From positions 1 to 64,000 of the forward strand of contig JAFPWS010000059.1 in the NCBI GenBank assembly GCA_017412705.1: DNA of 64,000 nucleotides. The letters run 5' to 3'. Below, one piece after another: positions 51,460 to 61,921 of this stretch. The notes under the pieces are model-generated. The model was not told the origin of the DNA. It saw only the letters and a program-made list of their open reading frames with translations, and ran no database searches. Within the stretch, counting starts at the first letter, position 1. Every line of letters begins with the position of its first letter. This DNA comes from Prevotella sp. (GTDB taxonomy: Bacteria > Bacteroidota > Bacteroidia > Bacteroidales > Bacteroidaceae). The translations under genes and the position numbers were made by a program.

Positions 51460-52965
51460 TTACTTAGCCTTGAAGTGCCAGAATGTTGCTTCCGACCAAC
51501 TGCCTAGGCCTTTTTCAGCAGCTTCAGAACCTGGATAAACAAGAGTCATCTTATCAGAAGTCAAATATACAACTTCGTATGATCCAGATCCCCAAGTAGC
51601 TTCAGATGGCTTAGTAGCATTTGTATTGATAATCCATGGCCAGAGAATAGCATCGGTTTTCAACTCAGCTACTTTCCATTCATTATTCTCAATCCGAGTA
51701 AACTCATATGCGCCAGAACGAATAGAAGAACCATCAGCAGCATAGCTTGTCAACATTCCTTCTGCATCGAAAGTCATGTAGGCATCAAGATCGCCATCAC
51801 CGTGGTTTACTTCACCCTCAGAGTGCTGTAACTGGTTGTTGAACTCTTCAGAACTATCGATACCCCACCACTGACCGTTACCAGAGGTTCCAACATCAGC
51901 ACCTGCACCACCGCAGTAGCCCATGTTACCCCAAACAGCGCCTGTGATAGACGGATCCCAGGTCCAGCTCTTCTTGGCTTCCTTGCCATAACCCAAAGCC
52001 ATACCTTCGATATCACTATCGCTCTTGAAGTGCCAGAATGTTGCTTCCGACCAACTGCCTAAACCTTTTTCAGCAGCTTCAGAACCTGGATAAACTAAGG
52101 TCATTTTGTCTGCTGTCAGATAAACAATTTCATAGCCACCAGTCCCCCAGGTTGCCTGAGAAGGCAGAGTAGCATTAGTATTGATAATCCACGGCCACAG
52201 GATGGCATCAGTTTTTAATTCACCGACTTTCCATTCACCAGAAGGATTATAGTTCTCAACTACATAGGCACCTTGGCGGATAATGTTGCCTTCTGCATCA
52301 TAACTTGTTACTATACCCTCATCATTGAAGGACATATAAGCATTAAGGTCACCATCACCGTGGTTTACTCCACCCTCAGAGTGCTGTAACTGGTTGTTGA
52401 ACTCTTCAGAACTATCGATACCCCACCACTGACCGTTACCTGAGATACCAACATCAGCACCTGCGCCACCGCAGTAACCCATGTTACCCCAGACAGCACC
52501 TGTGATAGAGGTATCCCACTTCCAAATCTTTGAGCCGTAAGCATCAGAAGCAAGCAAGCGGATTTCCGGATCAAGTTCCTGCTGCACATAAACGTTCACA
52601 GTCTTTGTAATCTCTACAGGCTGGTTGTCTGAGCCAACAAAGCGTACATGGAATGTTTGGTTGGGGTCAGAGCCACGCTTTGGCTTGATGGCGAACGAGC
52701 CACTCATGCCTCTAGCCAACATATTCTCAGAGCCGTCACTGAGGAAGTTGTAGACCGTCAATTGCATGGCGGGATTGGTAGTGAAAGTGAAGTAGTTGCC
52801 ATCAGCAGCAGGATTGCCATCGGCATCAGTCTGCACGAAGGTGACAGCACTCTCAATCTCATTGGCCGTCACAGTATAGAGGTCAAGATCCCTCTCCTCT
52901 TTGATAGGATTACAGGATGTAACCATGGCTGCGGCAGCTATGAAGCAAAAAATTGATTTTTTCAT
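51460..52965 (-). CDS. SusE/F-position lipoprotein with duplicated glycan-binding-like domain
   Basis: This 501-aa surface lipoprotein has Cys18 in VTSCNP, a DUF1735-like N-terminal domain (residues about 25-140) and two nearly identical domains of about 165 residues (149-314 and 332-501). Both copies share ITGAVWGNMGYCGGAGADVG, LKTDAILWPWIINTNAT and GSEAAEKGLGSWSEATFWHF. The DNA of the copies is also almost identical over long stretches, so the duplication is recent. It is the third gene of the left Sus operon and probably binds glycan at the cell surface. Confidence 0.85.
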   Translation of the reverse strand: MKKSIFCFIAAAAMVTSCNPIKEERDLDLYTVTANEIESAVTFVQTDADGNPAADGNYFTFTTNPAMQLTVYNFLSDGSENMLARGMSGSFAIKPKRGSDPNQTFHVRFVGSDNQPVEITKTVNVYVQQELDPEIRLLASDAYGSKIWKWDTSITGAVWGNMGYCGGAGADVGISGNGQWWGIDSSEEFNNQLQHSEGGVNHGDGDLNAYMSFNDEGIVTSYDAEGNIIRQGAYVVENYNPSGEWKVGELKTDAILWPWIINTNATLPSQATWGTGGYEIVYLTADKMTLVYPGSEAAEKGLGSWSEATFWHFKSDSDIEGMALGYGKEAKKSWTWDPSITGAVWGNMGYCGGAGADVGTSGNGQWWGIDSSEEFNNQLQHSEGEVNHGDGDLDAYMTFDAEGMLTSYAADGSSIRSGAYEFTRIENNEWKVAELKTDAILWPWIINTNATKPSEATWGSGSYEVVYLTSDKMTLVYPGSEAAEKGLGSWSEATFWHFKAK

Positions 52966-52995
52966 ATTACCTATTTCTTTTTTAAAGTTACGAAA

Positions 52996-54843
52996 TTAAT
53001 AAACAGGAGTACCACTCATGTTGGCATCAGCTACACTTGCACCCCATCCGGCATTCTGCTTTAATACATTCTCATCGTCTGTGATAAGAATCTGAGAGGG
53101 AGGTATCTGCAGGAATCCATCAGTAGCAGCATAACGTGCTGCCCATGAAGAAGCAGCGTGGTGCATAGTTGTCCATCTACCACAATAGTTGACGCGAGTA
53201 CCATTCTGGCGTTCCAATGATGTGGCAGCTTCACAAGAAGCACCACCGTTCTTACCTGACCAACGGCGCAGGTCGTTAAAGCGCAGGCCCTCACCAGCAA
53301 GCTCAAAACGACGTTCGTCCTTGATATTTTGCCACGAGTAAGTTGTTGGGGCCAGACCAGCACGCGCACGAACCTTATTCATCTGATCAGCAGTACCAGT
53401 CAGCTCTGAGTGCATCAGCATCACATCAGCTAAACGGAGCAGTACAATGTCGCCGAAGTGGTCGCCCTGGAACGAATTGTCGTTAGGTGCACCAATCTCC
53501 TTAGAATGTCTGTAAACACCCCACCAAGTATAATATTGGTTGAAGTCGTCGAAAGAAGAACCTGAACAAGTAATTGGCATCAGCTTCTTATTATAGTAGC
53601 CGGCATCCTCAGAGCAAGAGGTGGTGAATACGAATCCCGGGCACTCAGCCTGAGCATCAAGGATGGTAGCTCTCTTACGTGGATCGGAGTCTGACCAGTC
53701 GTCCCACAGCTGTGCATTGATGGTACCTTGTCCCCAGCCCTGTCCGAAAGGCATCGTTCCGGCATCACCATTCTTATGACCAGCACCATCGTCATCGCAG
53801 CGGAGACCACAGTACAGAGAGGCCATATTGGTGAAACCCATACCGATGTTACCATTCCATGAACCTGCATTCATGAACTGAACCTGGAACATCTCCTCAG
53901 AGTTGCCGTCACCAGCCCAGTATTCGCCTTTGGCAGCCAGGTCAGCAACAAACGGATAATCAGGAGCAGTCAGTTGGTTGGTGTACTGCCACAGTAAGCG
54001 GAAGTCCTTCACGAGGCTGTAGCCACCATTATTAATGGCATCTTCAAGGAATGCAATCACCTGTTCCTTGGTCAGAGAATTGCCTGCACCTTCCTGGTTG
54101 AAGCCCTCGAAAGAGACAATAGGAAGTTCCTTGCTACCCCCCAGTTCACCTTGTTTCAAATAGAAGCCCTGATAGAACATGTAGGCACGAGCCAACATAC
54201 CCTCAGCAGCGCCCTTAGTGGCATGACCGTCGCCACGAGTGGTAGCACCATGGGTCATCAAGTTTGATGCACTAACAAAGTCGGCCAAAATATGAGGATA
54301 AATAACCGTCTCTGCATCCTGCTGAGGGCAGGGATCAGGAGCTGCAGCAGCCCAGTATGCGGGGATATTGCCCCAGAACTGCGATCCCCAAAGGTAGAAG
54401 AGACCACGCATGAAGTAAGCTTCACCAAGCAGCTGGTTACGGGTAGTCTCCTGACCAGTCCAGTCAAAAGCATCAACAGCATAGATGATGGCGTTAGCAC
54501 GGGCAATACCTACGTAAGTATTATGCCAGGCATTGTCAAAGATATTCTCTTTGTTAACCATCAGGTGACCAATAGCATGACACTCTACGTCACCAGTACC
54601 ACCGGCGCCATTGGCATCGTCAGACATCAGATAAGGAACAAACCAAGGAGACTGCAATGGGTCAGTACTGTATTGGTTCATCACACCATAGAGGGCTGCC
54701 AACTCCTTGTTCAAGTCGCCTGCTGAAGCTGGATAGTTGGCTGTATTGGCCTCTGTGTAGTTTTCGGAATCGAGGAAGTCTTCACATGACGTCATACCGA
54801 ATGTGAAAGCAGCCGCAATTGCCATTAAATATATCTTTTTCAT
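52996..54843 (-). CDS. susD: SusD/RagB-family outer-membrane lipoprotein (left locus)
   Basis: This 615-aa protein has a lipoprotein signal (Cys20 in MTSCEDF), the SusD start EDFLDSENYTEAN, TPR-like helices (FMRGLFYLWGSQFWGNIPAYW near 144) and the C-terminal INKERRFELAGEGLRFNDLRRW-type block near 510. It forms the lid of the SusCD transporter and binds the glycan. It lies 31 bases after the SusC gene. Confidence 0.93.
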   Translation of the reverse strand: MKKIYLMAIAAAFTFGMTSCEDFLDSENYTEANTANYPASAGDLNKELAALYGVMNQYSTDPLQSPWFVPYLMSDDANGAGGTGDVECHAIGHLMVNKENIFDNAWHNTYVGIARANAIIYAVDAFDWTGQETTRNQLLGEAYFMRGLFYLWGSQFWGNIPAYWAAAAPDPCPQQDAETVIYPHILADFVSASNLMTHGATTRGDGHATKGAAEGMLARAYMFYQGFYLKQGELGGSKELPIVSFEGFNQEGAGNSLTKEQVIAFLEDAINNGGYSLVKDFRLLWQYTNQLTAPDYPFVADLAAKGEYWAGDGNSEEMFQVQFMNAGSWNGNIGMGFTNMASLYCGLRCDDDGAGHKNGDAGTMPFGQGWGQGTINAQLWDDWSDSDPRKRATILDAQAECPGFVFTTSCSEDAGYYNKKLMPITCSGSSFDDFNQYYTWWGVYRHSKEIGAPNDNSFQGDHFGDIVLLRLADVMLMHSELTGTADQMNKVRARAGLAPTTYSWQNIKDERRFELAGEGLRFNDLRRWSGKNGGASCEAATSLERQNGTRVNYCGRWTTMHHAASSWAARYAATDGFLQIPPSQILITDDENVLKQNAGWGASVADANMSGTPVY

Positions 54844-54874
54844 ATTTTCTTATCTCTTAATTCTTAATTAGTAT

Positions 54875-57800
54875 TTAGAATTTAATGCTTGCACCAACAA
54901 CCCATGTACGTGCCGAAGGATACAGACCGACATCGATGCCACGGATGAAGTTCATGTTGTCAGCAGACTTACCACCATCTGAGCTACATTCGGGATCAAC
55001 ACCCGTGTAACCGGTAATGGTAGCAATGTTCTGAGCCTGAACATAGAAACGAAGCTGCTGGAACGGAGATGACTTCCAAATCTTAGTGAAGTCGTAACCC
55101 AGCGTGATGTTCTGAATCTTGAAGTAGTCAGCATTCTGCATGTAGCGGGTAGACACCCACTGGTCATTGATGTGACCAACGGTCAGGCGAGGCTGTGTGT
55201 TGCTGGTACCCTCACCGTGCCAACGATCGAATGCATCGACGGTATAGGTATTGTACTGGTTAGCGAGCAGGGCAGTACGGTAGCACTGCATAATCTGCTG
55301 TCCGAAAGCACCAAAACCGGTAATACCGAAGTCAAAACCTCTCCAATCGAAACCAAGGTTAACACCAAGAGTTACCTTCGGATGAGGCTGACCAATCTCG
55401 TGACGGTCGTTGTCGTAGTTGATAATGCCATCTTCATCATAGTCATCCCAGATGGGGTCGCCAGGCTGAGCACCTGCGAGCACGGCCTTGCCTGCTGCAC
55501 GTGCAGCGTCAATCTGAGCCTGGGTCTGCCAGATGCCACTATAAGACATTCCGTAGAAATAGCCTACAGGGTGACCTTCTTCCACGATAGAAACGTATGA
55601 AGAGTTCTGGAACAGTGAGCTGGCATACTTGCTGTCAGTACCAATCTTGCCACCAGCTGCAGCCAGACGTGTAACCTCGTTCTTATTAGTTGCGAAGTTT
55701 ACATTAGCATGGTAGTTGAAGTCCTTACCAATCTTGTCACGCCAAGAGAGGGCAATCTCAATACCGGTATTCTTGATGTCACCACCGTTAATCATAGCAG
55801 GCTCCTCATAACCAAGAACCTCGTTCATTGGAGCTTGTACCAGCCAGTCCTTGGTCTTCTTGACATACCAGTCGAAGTTCAAACCGAGACGACCGTCCAG
55901 GAAACGTGCATCCAAACCGATGTTGGTCTGCTCAGAGGTCTCCCATGTCACATCCTCGTTGGGAACGTTCTTGGCATAAGCACCTGTTGTATAGTTGTTA
56001 CGCTGGATGGTTTCATCCAAAGAGCTATAGAACTTATAACCATAGTCAGCATATCCAGAAGGTGAGAAGCCGATGTTTGAAAGATAGAAGAAGTTACCGA
56101 TATCGCAGTTACCGTTCTGACCCCAAGAAGCACGGATCTTCAAGAAATCAAGCCAGCTCTTGGTCTTCTCCATAAATGGCTCGTTGGTGATAACCCAACC
56201 TGCTGATACAGAGGGGAAGGTACCCCAGCGCTTGCCCTTGGCAAAGTTGCTAGAACCGTCGGTACGCAGGATGGCTGTCAGCATGTACTTCTCATCGTAG
56301 TTCCAGTTGGCACGTGCGAAGAACGAAGCGATAGAGCCCTGCCAGGGATTGTCATAACCACTGTGACCATTCATGTACTGGCTCTCGTAGTTAGAAGGAA
56401 TATTGTAGTTCCAGCCATTAAGTACCAATGAGCTGACAAATTGAGAAGGAACAGAGAAGCTCATGCTCATGCCAGAACTCCAGTTAGAACGCTCGAAAGA
56501 CTGACCAACCAACACATCAATGTTGTGCTTGCCAAGTTTCGGCAGAACATATGAAAGGGTATTCTCCAGCGTGAAGCTTGAACTCTGGCTTTCGCTCATG
56601 TTCAGGTTATAACCGTCGCTGGCACTGGTGCTGCTTGAAGAATAAGGCAGCGAGATGCTACGGCTGTTACTTGCACTGTAACCGGTATTGAACTGACCAC
56701 GATACTTCAAGTTCTTAATCGGTTCGATGATCCAGTAGAAAGTGGCACCCACACCGAAGTCACGGTTTTTGTTGATAGAGTTAAAACCACCATTGAGGAA
56801 GTGATTCAGCGGGTTATTGTAAATCATACCAGAATAACCTGCACCATTCTTGGTATAAGATGTCAGATTTCCATCAGCATCGAATGGCTCTACCAATGGA
56901 GAAGCAACATATGCAGCCTGCATGATGTTCCAGTAACCATTGCCCTCAGCGAGGTCGTGAGAACGATGATACCAATAAGAAATGTTTTCACCAAGAGTAA
57001 TAATGTCGTGCTCCTCACCCAGCAAGTCCTTACCTTTATGAAGAACGTGCTCAGAGTTGATACGGCCACCATAACGCTTATAGTTTGAAGCATTGTCGCC
57101 ACCCATGATACCTTCGTTAGAACTATAGTTCAAGCTCATAGAGAACTTTGAGCGGTCGGTACCACCTGTGAGTGTCACGGCGTTGCTGAACTGCAAAGCG
57201 TTCTTGTTCTCGTACTCCTTGAACCAGTCGGTACCTGCCCAGCCACTGTTCACCTTGTCGAGAATGCTCTGTGGAACGAGCGATGACCAGTTGGTGGCTG
57301 TTCCGTATGTATTGAAGTTGGTTTCATTGATAAGCTGCATATACTGCTGAGCATTCACCAGACCGGGAACTTTGTAAGCATTTGACCAACCTACGAAACC
57401 GTCATACTGGATTGACAGCTTACCAGCCTTACCCTGCTTGGTGGTCACCAAGATAACACCGTTGGCAGCACGTGCACCATAGATGGCTGCAGAGGCGGCG
57501 TCCTTCAGCACGTCGATGCTCTCAATGTCATTTGGATTCAGACCATTCAGACCGTTATCAGCAGTACCGGCATTGATACCGTCGATGATCAGCAATGGTG
57601 AAGAGTTACCGATGGTACCCACACCACGGATATTTACCTTAAATCCCTTACCAGGCTGTGATGAACTCTGCGTAATGTTTACACCGGGAGATGCAGACTG
57701 CATGGCAGTCAGAGCGTTGGTAGTGTTCAGCTTAGCGATGTCCTCACCCTTCACCTGAACGGTAGCACCAGTGACGAGCTTTTTCTTCTGGACACCATAA

Positions 57801-58168
57801 CCCACAACGACGACTTCCTCAAGAGAGGTATTGTCTTCCTTCAGGGTGATTTTAAATTCTGACTGATTGCCAACGGCAATCTCCTGAGTAGTAAAGCCAA
57901 TGTAGCTGATAACGAGCGTAGCACCTGGCTTGACGTTGAGTGTGAAGTTTCCGTCGAAGTCGGTCACCACACCATTGGTGGTACCCTTTTCAACGACACT
58001 AGCACCAATCACGGGACCCATCGCGTCGGATACAGTACCCGTAACCTTCTTCGTTGACTGTTGAACAGCCTGTACCGATGTCTCGGCATTAGCCGTTATT
58101 GGTGAGTACATTCCCAACAGGGAGCATGCACCCATCAACAGCGCTGTCTTTCTGATTTTTTGATTCAT
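54875..58168 (-). CDS. susC: SusC/RagA-family TonB-dependent glycan importer (left locus)
   Basis: This 1097-aa outer-membrane protein has a signal peptide, a carboxypeptidase-like beta-sandwich (VTGTVSDAMGPVIGASVVEK near 43), the TonB box (EEVVVVGYGVQKK near 116), a plug domain with SIDVLKDAASAAIYGARAANG and a C-terminal barrel ending in ASIKF. The first 110 residues are very close to those of the divergent SusC at 58673. The substrate cannot be told. Promoter TATCTTTG is at 58380-58373. Confidence 0.95.
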   Translation of the reverse strand: MNQKIRKTALLMGACSLLGMYSPITANAETSVQAVQQSTKKVTGTVSDAMGPVIGASVVEKGTTNGVVTDFDGNFTLNVKPGATLVISYIGFTTQEIAVGNQSEFKITLKEDNTSLEEVVVVGYGVQKKKLVTGATVQVKGEDIAKLNTTNALTAMQSASPGVNITQSSSQPGKGFKVNIRGVGTIGNSSPLLIIDGINAGTADNGLNGLNPNDIESIDVLKDAASAAIYGARAANGVILVTTKQGKAGKLSIQYDGFVGWSNAYKVPGLVNAQQYMQLINETNFNTYGTATNWSSLVPQSILDKVNSGWAGTDWFKEYENKNALQFSNAVTLTGGTDRSKFSMSLNYSSNEGIMGGDNASNYKRYGGRINSEHVLHKGKDLLGEEHDIITLGENISYWYHRSHDLAEGNGYWNIMQAAYVASPLVEPFDADGNLTSYTKNGAGYSGMIYNNPLNHFLNGGFNSINKNRDFGVGATFYWIIEPIKNLKYRGQFNTGYSASNSRSISLPYSSSSTSASDGYNLNMSESQSSSFTLENTLSYVLPKLGKHNIDVLVGQSFERSNWSSGMSMSFSVPSQFVSSLVLNGWNYNIPSNYESQYMNGHSGYDNPWQGSIASFFARANWNYDEKYMLTAILRTDGSSNFAKGKRWGTFPSVSAGWVITNEPFMEKTKSWLDFLKIRASWGQNGNCDIGNFFYLSNIGFSPSGYADYGYKFYSSLDETIQRNNYTTGAYAKNVPNEDVTWETSEQTNIGLDARFLDGRLGLNFDWYVKKTKDWLVQAPMNEVLGYEEPAMINGGDIKNTGIEIALSWRDKIGKDFNYHANVNFATNKNEVTRLAAAGGKIGTDSKYASSLFQNSSYVSIVEEGHPVGYFYGMSYSGIWQTQAQIDAARAAGKAVLAGAQPGDPIWDDYDEDGIINYDNDRHEIGQPHPKVTLGVNLGFDWRGFDFGITGFGAFGQQIMQCYRTALLANQYNTYTVDAFDRWHGEGTSNTQPRLTVGHINDQWVSTRYMQNADYFKIQNITLGYDFTKIWKSSPFQQLRFYVQAQNIATITGYTGVDPECSSDGGKSADNMNFIRGIDVGLYPSARTWVVGASIKF

Positions 58169-58372
58169 ACTTAAGTATTTTCTTTGAATTGATTGGATAA
58201 ATACAATGTTTTAGTTAGTAGAGATATAAAATCTCCTCCACGCCAAGCCCACCAGGCCCGCAATGGTGAATTTCCGCTTTTTTACTCTCTCTTTCTCATT
58301 TAATTTAGTTTTAATTTTATATGTTAGTAATAAAGTTATGTTCATACGTGTATTCCACCGTGCAAAGATAAT

Positions 58373-58606
58373 ACTTTTTTGTGAATTCGTAACATCTTTT
58401 ATTGATTATTTTTGATACTTTTTTGCTTTTCCGCCAAAATGACCACGATTTTTCCACTATGAGAACAAGGACTTAGTACAATACGCGCGTACATTAATAT
58501 AATTTTACTCTGCAAATGCTTTTTCTTCTTTGTTTTACAGGATAACACCAATTTAAAAAATATTTTTTAATATCATTGGCTATTTCTTTTTTATTTCGTA
58601 TCTTTG
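58373..58606. promoter_or_regulatory. Divergent promoter region of the two Sus loci
   Basis: The 504 bases between the susC genes hold a minus-strand -7 box TATCTTTG (58380-58373) and a plus-strand -7 box TATCTTTG (58599-58606) with TTG 20 bases upstream. The leaders are about 200 and 65 bases long. No regulator gene or anti-sigma factor lies nearby, and no terminator or ORF was seen in the gap. Confidence 0.7.
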
Positions 58607-58672
58607 CATCGCCTTATATGGCAACATACCGATAACTCGAGAAAAAGTATACTATTAACTAACTAAAGAAGT

Positions 58673-61600
58673 ATGAATCTAAATTGCAGTAAGAACTCTC
58701 TGCTGGCGGGATTATGCGCTATAGTCCTGCTGGGCCATTCGCCCGTGATGTATGCAGCAGGGGGCAGTGCACCACTGCCCGCCGTGCAACAGGCGAAGAA
58801 GATTACGGGTACGGTGACAGACGCCATGGGTCCTGTCATCGGTGCAAGTGTAGTTGTGAAGGGAACTTCGAACGGTGTAGCTACCGACTTCGACGGAAAC
58901 TTTACGCTCAACGTCAAACAGGGTCAGACCATCGTTGTGTCCTACATTGGGTACGTATCGAAGGAGATCAGGATTGACGGCCGTAACAATTATCAGATTA
59001 CCCTCGAAGAGGACAAGAAGGTGCTCGACGAAGTGGTGGTCGTAGGTTATGGTACGATGAAGCGCTCTGACCTGACCGGTTCAGTAGCCAGCATCGACGA
59101 GAAAGCCATTAAGCAAGGTGTCAACACCTCTATCGAACAGGCCATGCAAGGTCGTATTGCCGGTGTGGCTGTAACCCAGAACTCAGGTGCCCCAGGTGGT
59201 GGTATCTCTGTACAAATCCGTGGTATCAACTCTCTGAGCGGTAACGAGCCTCTGTACGTGATTGACGGTGTCGCTATGTCTGGACAGACCAGTGACAACT
59301 CATCAGTACTGAGCACCCTGAACCCATCGGATATTACCTCACTGGAGGTATTGAAGGATGCCTCTGCAACGGCCATCTATGGTTCACGCGCATCGAATGG
59401 TGTCGTTCTGATTACCACCAAGAAGGGACAAGAAGGCAAGCCCAAAGTCAATTATGAAGGTATGGTGGGTTGGCAGTCGCTGCCTAAGCACCTCGACATG
59501 ATGAACCTCCAGCAGTACGCACAGTTCTATAACGAGCGTGCCGCATTATGGGGCTGGGGTGCTATGGAGCAGTACAAGGACCCTTCCCTGCTGACTACCG
59601 GTACCGACTGGCAGAAAGAGCTTTTTCAGGTGGCATTCATGCACCAGCATCAGTTGGGTGTCAGCGGTGGTACCAAGGACTTGAACTATAACCTCTCCGG
59701 CGGCTATCTAGACCAGGATGGTATAGGTGTCGGCTCCGGATTCACCCGCGCCAGTTTCCGTGCCAACGTGGAAACCAATGTCAACAACTGGCTGAAGGTG
59801 GGTGCCAACGGCTACTTTGCCCGCACGAAGCAGATTATCACCTTCGACGATGCCAACGTCATTCAAGATGCCATCTCCATGACGCCCGATGTGGCAGCCC
59901 GCAATGCCGACGGAAGTTACGACTCTGGTGCCGAGAACGAGTATAACTATACGGAAAACCCTTTGTTCAAGGCACAGCAGATTGACAACAACAACAAGAA
60001 ATCACAGCTGGACTTCAACCTTTATGGCAACATCACTCCTATCAAGAATCTGATTATCCGCATAGAGTATGGTGGCAGCTTCTCTTGGGCCAACTCCTAT
60101 TACTTCCGTCCTACCTATACCTATGGTTCCAACAACCAGAAGGTCGAGTCCTTGGCTCAGCGCAGCTCCTCTACCAGCAACTATCAGAGTTTCAAGCAGT
60201 ATGCGACCTACGATTTCGACCCTTTGGAGCACCACCACCTGCAGATTATGTTAGGTCATGAGGCCCAGTGGGGCGACTGGGGCAACCTCTCCGGCTCACG
60301 AAGGGGCTACATCTCCGACGCCATCCATTCACTGCATGTAGGCGATGCCACAACGGCGACCAACGACGAGCAGGGCAGCGAGTGGTCTATTGAGTCTTAC
60401 TATGGTCGTCTGAACTACAACCTGATGGACCGTTATCTGCTGACGGCCACGCTTCGTGCCGACGGCTCGTCCTCTTTCGGCCCCAACAACCGCTGGGGTT
60501 GGTTCCCCTCGGTGGCTGCCGCCTGGCGTATCACCCAGGAGCCTTTCATGAAGAACGTCACGTGGCTGAGCAATGCCAAGCTGCGTCTGGGCTGGGGTCT
60601 TGTAGGTAACCAGCAGGCCGGCTCTTATTCGTATGGTGTGGCCATGAGCTCCATCTCAACGGCCTGGGGTACCGGCTACTATTCCGGCAACTACTCCAAC
60701 CCCGACCTGAAGTGGGAAAGCACCAAGGCTTGGAACATCGGTCTGGACCTTTCCTTGTTCAACAACCGCATCGAGTTCATTGTGGATGCCTACTACAAGA
60801 ATACCGATAACCTGCTGATGTACTCGGTGCTTCCTACCTACTTGATTGACGAGGAAGGCTATCAGTACTATTTCGGCATCAAGCCCCCGTACGTCAACGC
60901 CGGTGCCATCCGCAACAAGGGTATTGAGTTTACCTTGAACACCGTGAACATCACCAACAAGGATTTCCAGTGGCGTACCAGCGCAACCCTCTCCTTCAAC
61001 CGTAACAAGCTGACCAAACTGAACAGCGAGGACTCCTCCTTGCAGGGACGCATCGGCAGCGACACTTACACTCTCTCTGAGGTCGGTGGACCTGTTGGAC
61101 GCTTCTATGGTTACAATGTCATTGGCATGTATACCAAGGAGGATGACTTCTATCAGAAAGACCCCGACGGCAACTTCATGATTGACAAGGACGGCAACCG
61201 TATTCCCGTTGCACGTCCTGTTGACAGCGACGGCAACTTCTACGACATCAAGCAGAATGGTATCTGGGTTGGTGACTATATCTTCGAGGATATAGACGGT
61301 GACGGCAAGATTACAGAGTCTGACCGTACCTATATTGGTAATCCTAACCCAAAGTTCACATTCGGTCTCAACAACACCATCACGTGGAAGGACTTTGAGT
61401 TGTCCTTCTTCCTGAGCGGTTCTTATGGCAACGATGTGTATAACGTGCTCCGCCAGACAAAGACCAATCCTTCAGGCTGGGGTAACAAGATGTCGTATGT
61501 GGCCAATTGTGCCAAGATTGCCATGTATGACCCAGAGGGCTCTCTGAGCGACATCTCTAATGTCTATATCTCAAATGCCGGCTCGGCAGAGTGCTGGCGC

Positions 61601-61909
61601 ATCGAGCCTTCCGGCAGTGGCCAGAACAACAACAGCCGAATCTCCTCAAAATTCGTGGAGAACGGCTCGTACATCCGACTGAAGTCCCTCTCTTTGGCTT
61701 GGAACCTGCCTTACAGGTGGATTTCCAAGATAGGCATGCAATGGTGCCAGGTTTATGCCAACGTGCAGAACCTCTTCACCATCACTGGTTACAAGGGCTA
61801 TGACCCTGAAGTCGGTGCCCAGGGACAGAGCGTGATTCTCCAAGGCCTCGATAACGGCCGCTATCCTTCCCAGCGCATTTGGAACTTTGGTGTAAAACTT
61901 AACTTCTAA
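58673..61909 (+). CDS. susC: SusC/RagA-family TonB-dependent glycan importer (right locus)
   Basis: This 1078-aa outer-membrane protein has a signal peptide, a carboxypeptidase-like domain (ITGTVTDAMGPVIGASVVVK near 43), the TonB box (LDEVVVVGYGTMKR near 117), the plug (SLEVLKDASATAIYGSRASNG) and a barrel ending FGVKLNF. The N-terminal domain is almost the same as in the left-locus SusC while the barrel differs, so the two importers probably take different glycans. Confidence 0.95.
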   Translation: MNLNCSKNSLLAGLCAIVLLGHSPVMYAAGGSAPLPAVQQAKKITGTVTDAMGPVIGASVVVKGTSNGVATDFDGNFTLNVKQGQTIVVSYIGYVSKEIRIDGRNNYQITLEEDKKVLDEVVVVGYGTMKRSDLTGSVASIDEKAIKQGVNTSIEQAMQGRIAGVAVTQNSGAPGGGISVQIRGINSLSGNEPLYVIDGVAMSGQTSDNSSVLSTLNPSDITSLEVLKDASATAIYGSRASNGVVLITTKKGQEGKPKVNYEGMVGWQSLPKHLDMMNLQQYAQFYNERAALWGWGAMEQYKDPSLLTTGTDWQKELFQVAFMHQHQLGVSGGTKDLNYNLSGGYLDQDGIGVGSGFTRASFRANVETNVNNWLKVGANGYFARTKQIITFDDANVIQDAISMTPDVAARNADGSYDSGAENEYNYTENPLFKAQQIDNNNKKSQLDFNLYGNITPIKNLIIRIEYGGSFSWANSYYFRPTYTYGSNNQKVESLAQRSSSTSNYQSFKQYATYDFDPLEHHHLQIMLGHEAQWGDWGNLSGSRRGYISDAIHSLHVGDATTATNDEQGSEWSIESYYGRLNYNLMDRYLLTATLRADGSSSFGPNNRWGWFPSVAAAWRITQEPFMKNVTWLSNAKLRLGWGLVGNQQAGSYSYGVAMSSISTAWGTGYYSGNYSNPDLKWESTKAWNIGLDLSLFNNRIEFIVDAYYKNTDNLLMYSVLPTYLIDEEGYQYYFGIKPPYVNAGAIRNKGIEFTLNTVNITNKDFQWRTSATLSFNRNKLTKLNSEDSSLQGRIGSDTYTLSEVGGPVGRFYGYNVIGMYTKEDDFYQKDPDGNFMIDKDGNRIPVARPVDSDGNFYDIKQNGIWVGDYIFEDIDGDGKITESDRTYIGNPNPKFTFGLNNTITWKDFELSFFLSGSYGNDVYNVLRQTKTNPSGWGNKMSYVANCAKIAMYDPEGSLSDISNVYISNAGSAECWRIEPSGSGQNNNSRISSKFVENGSYIRLKSLSLAWNLPYRWISKIGMQWCQVYANVQNLFTITGYKGYDPEVGAQGQSVILQGLDNGRYPSQRIWNFGVKLNF

Positions 61910-61921
61910 AACAGCATAACA

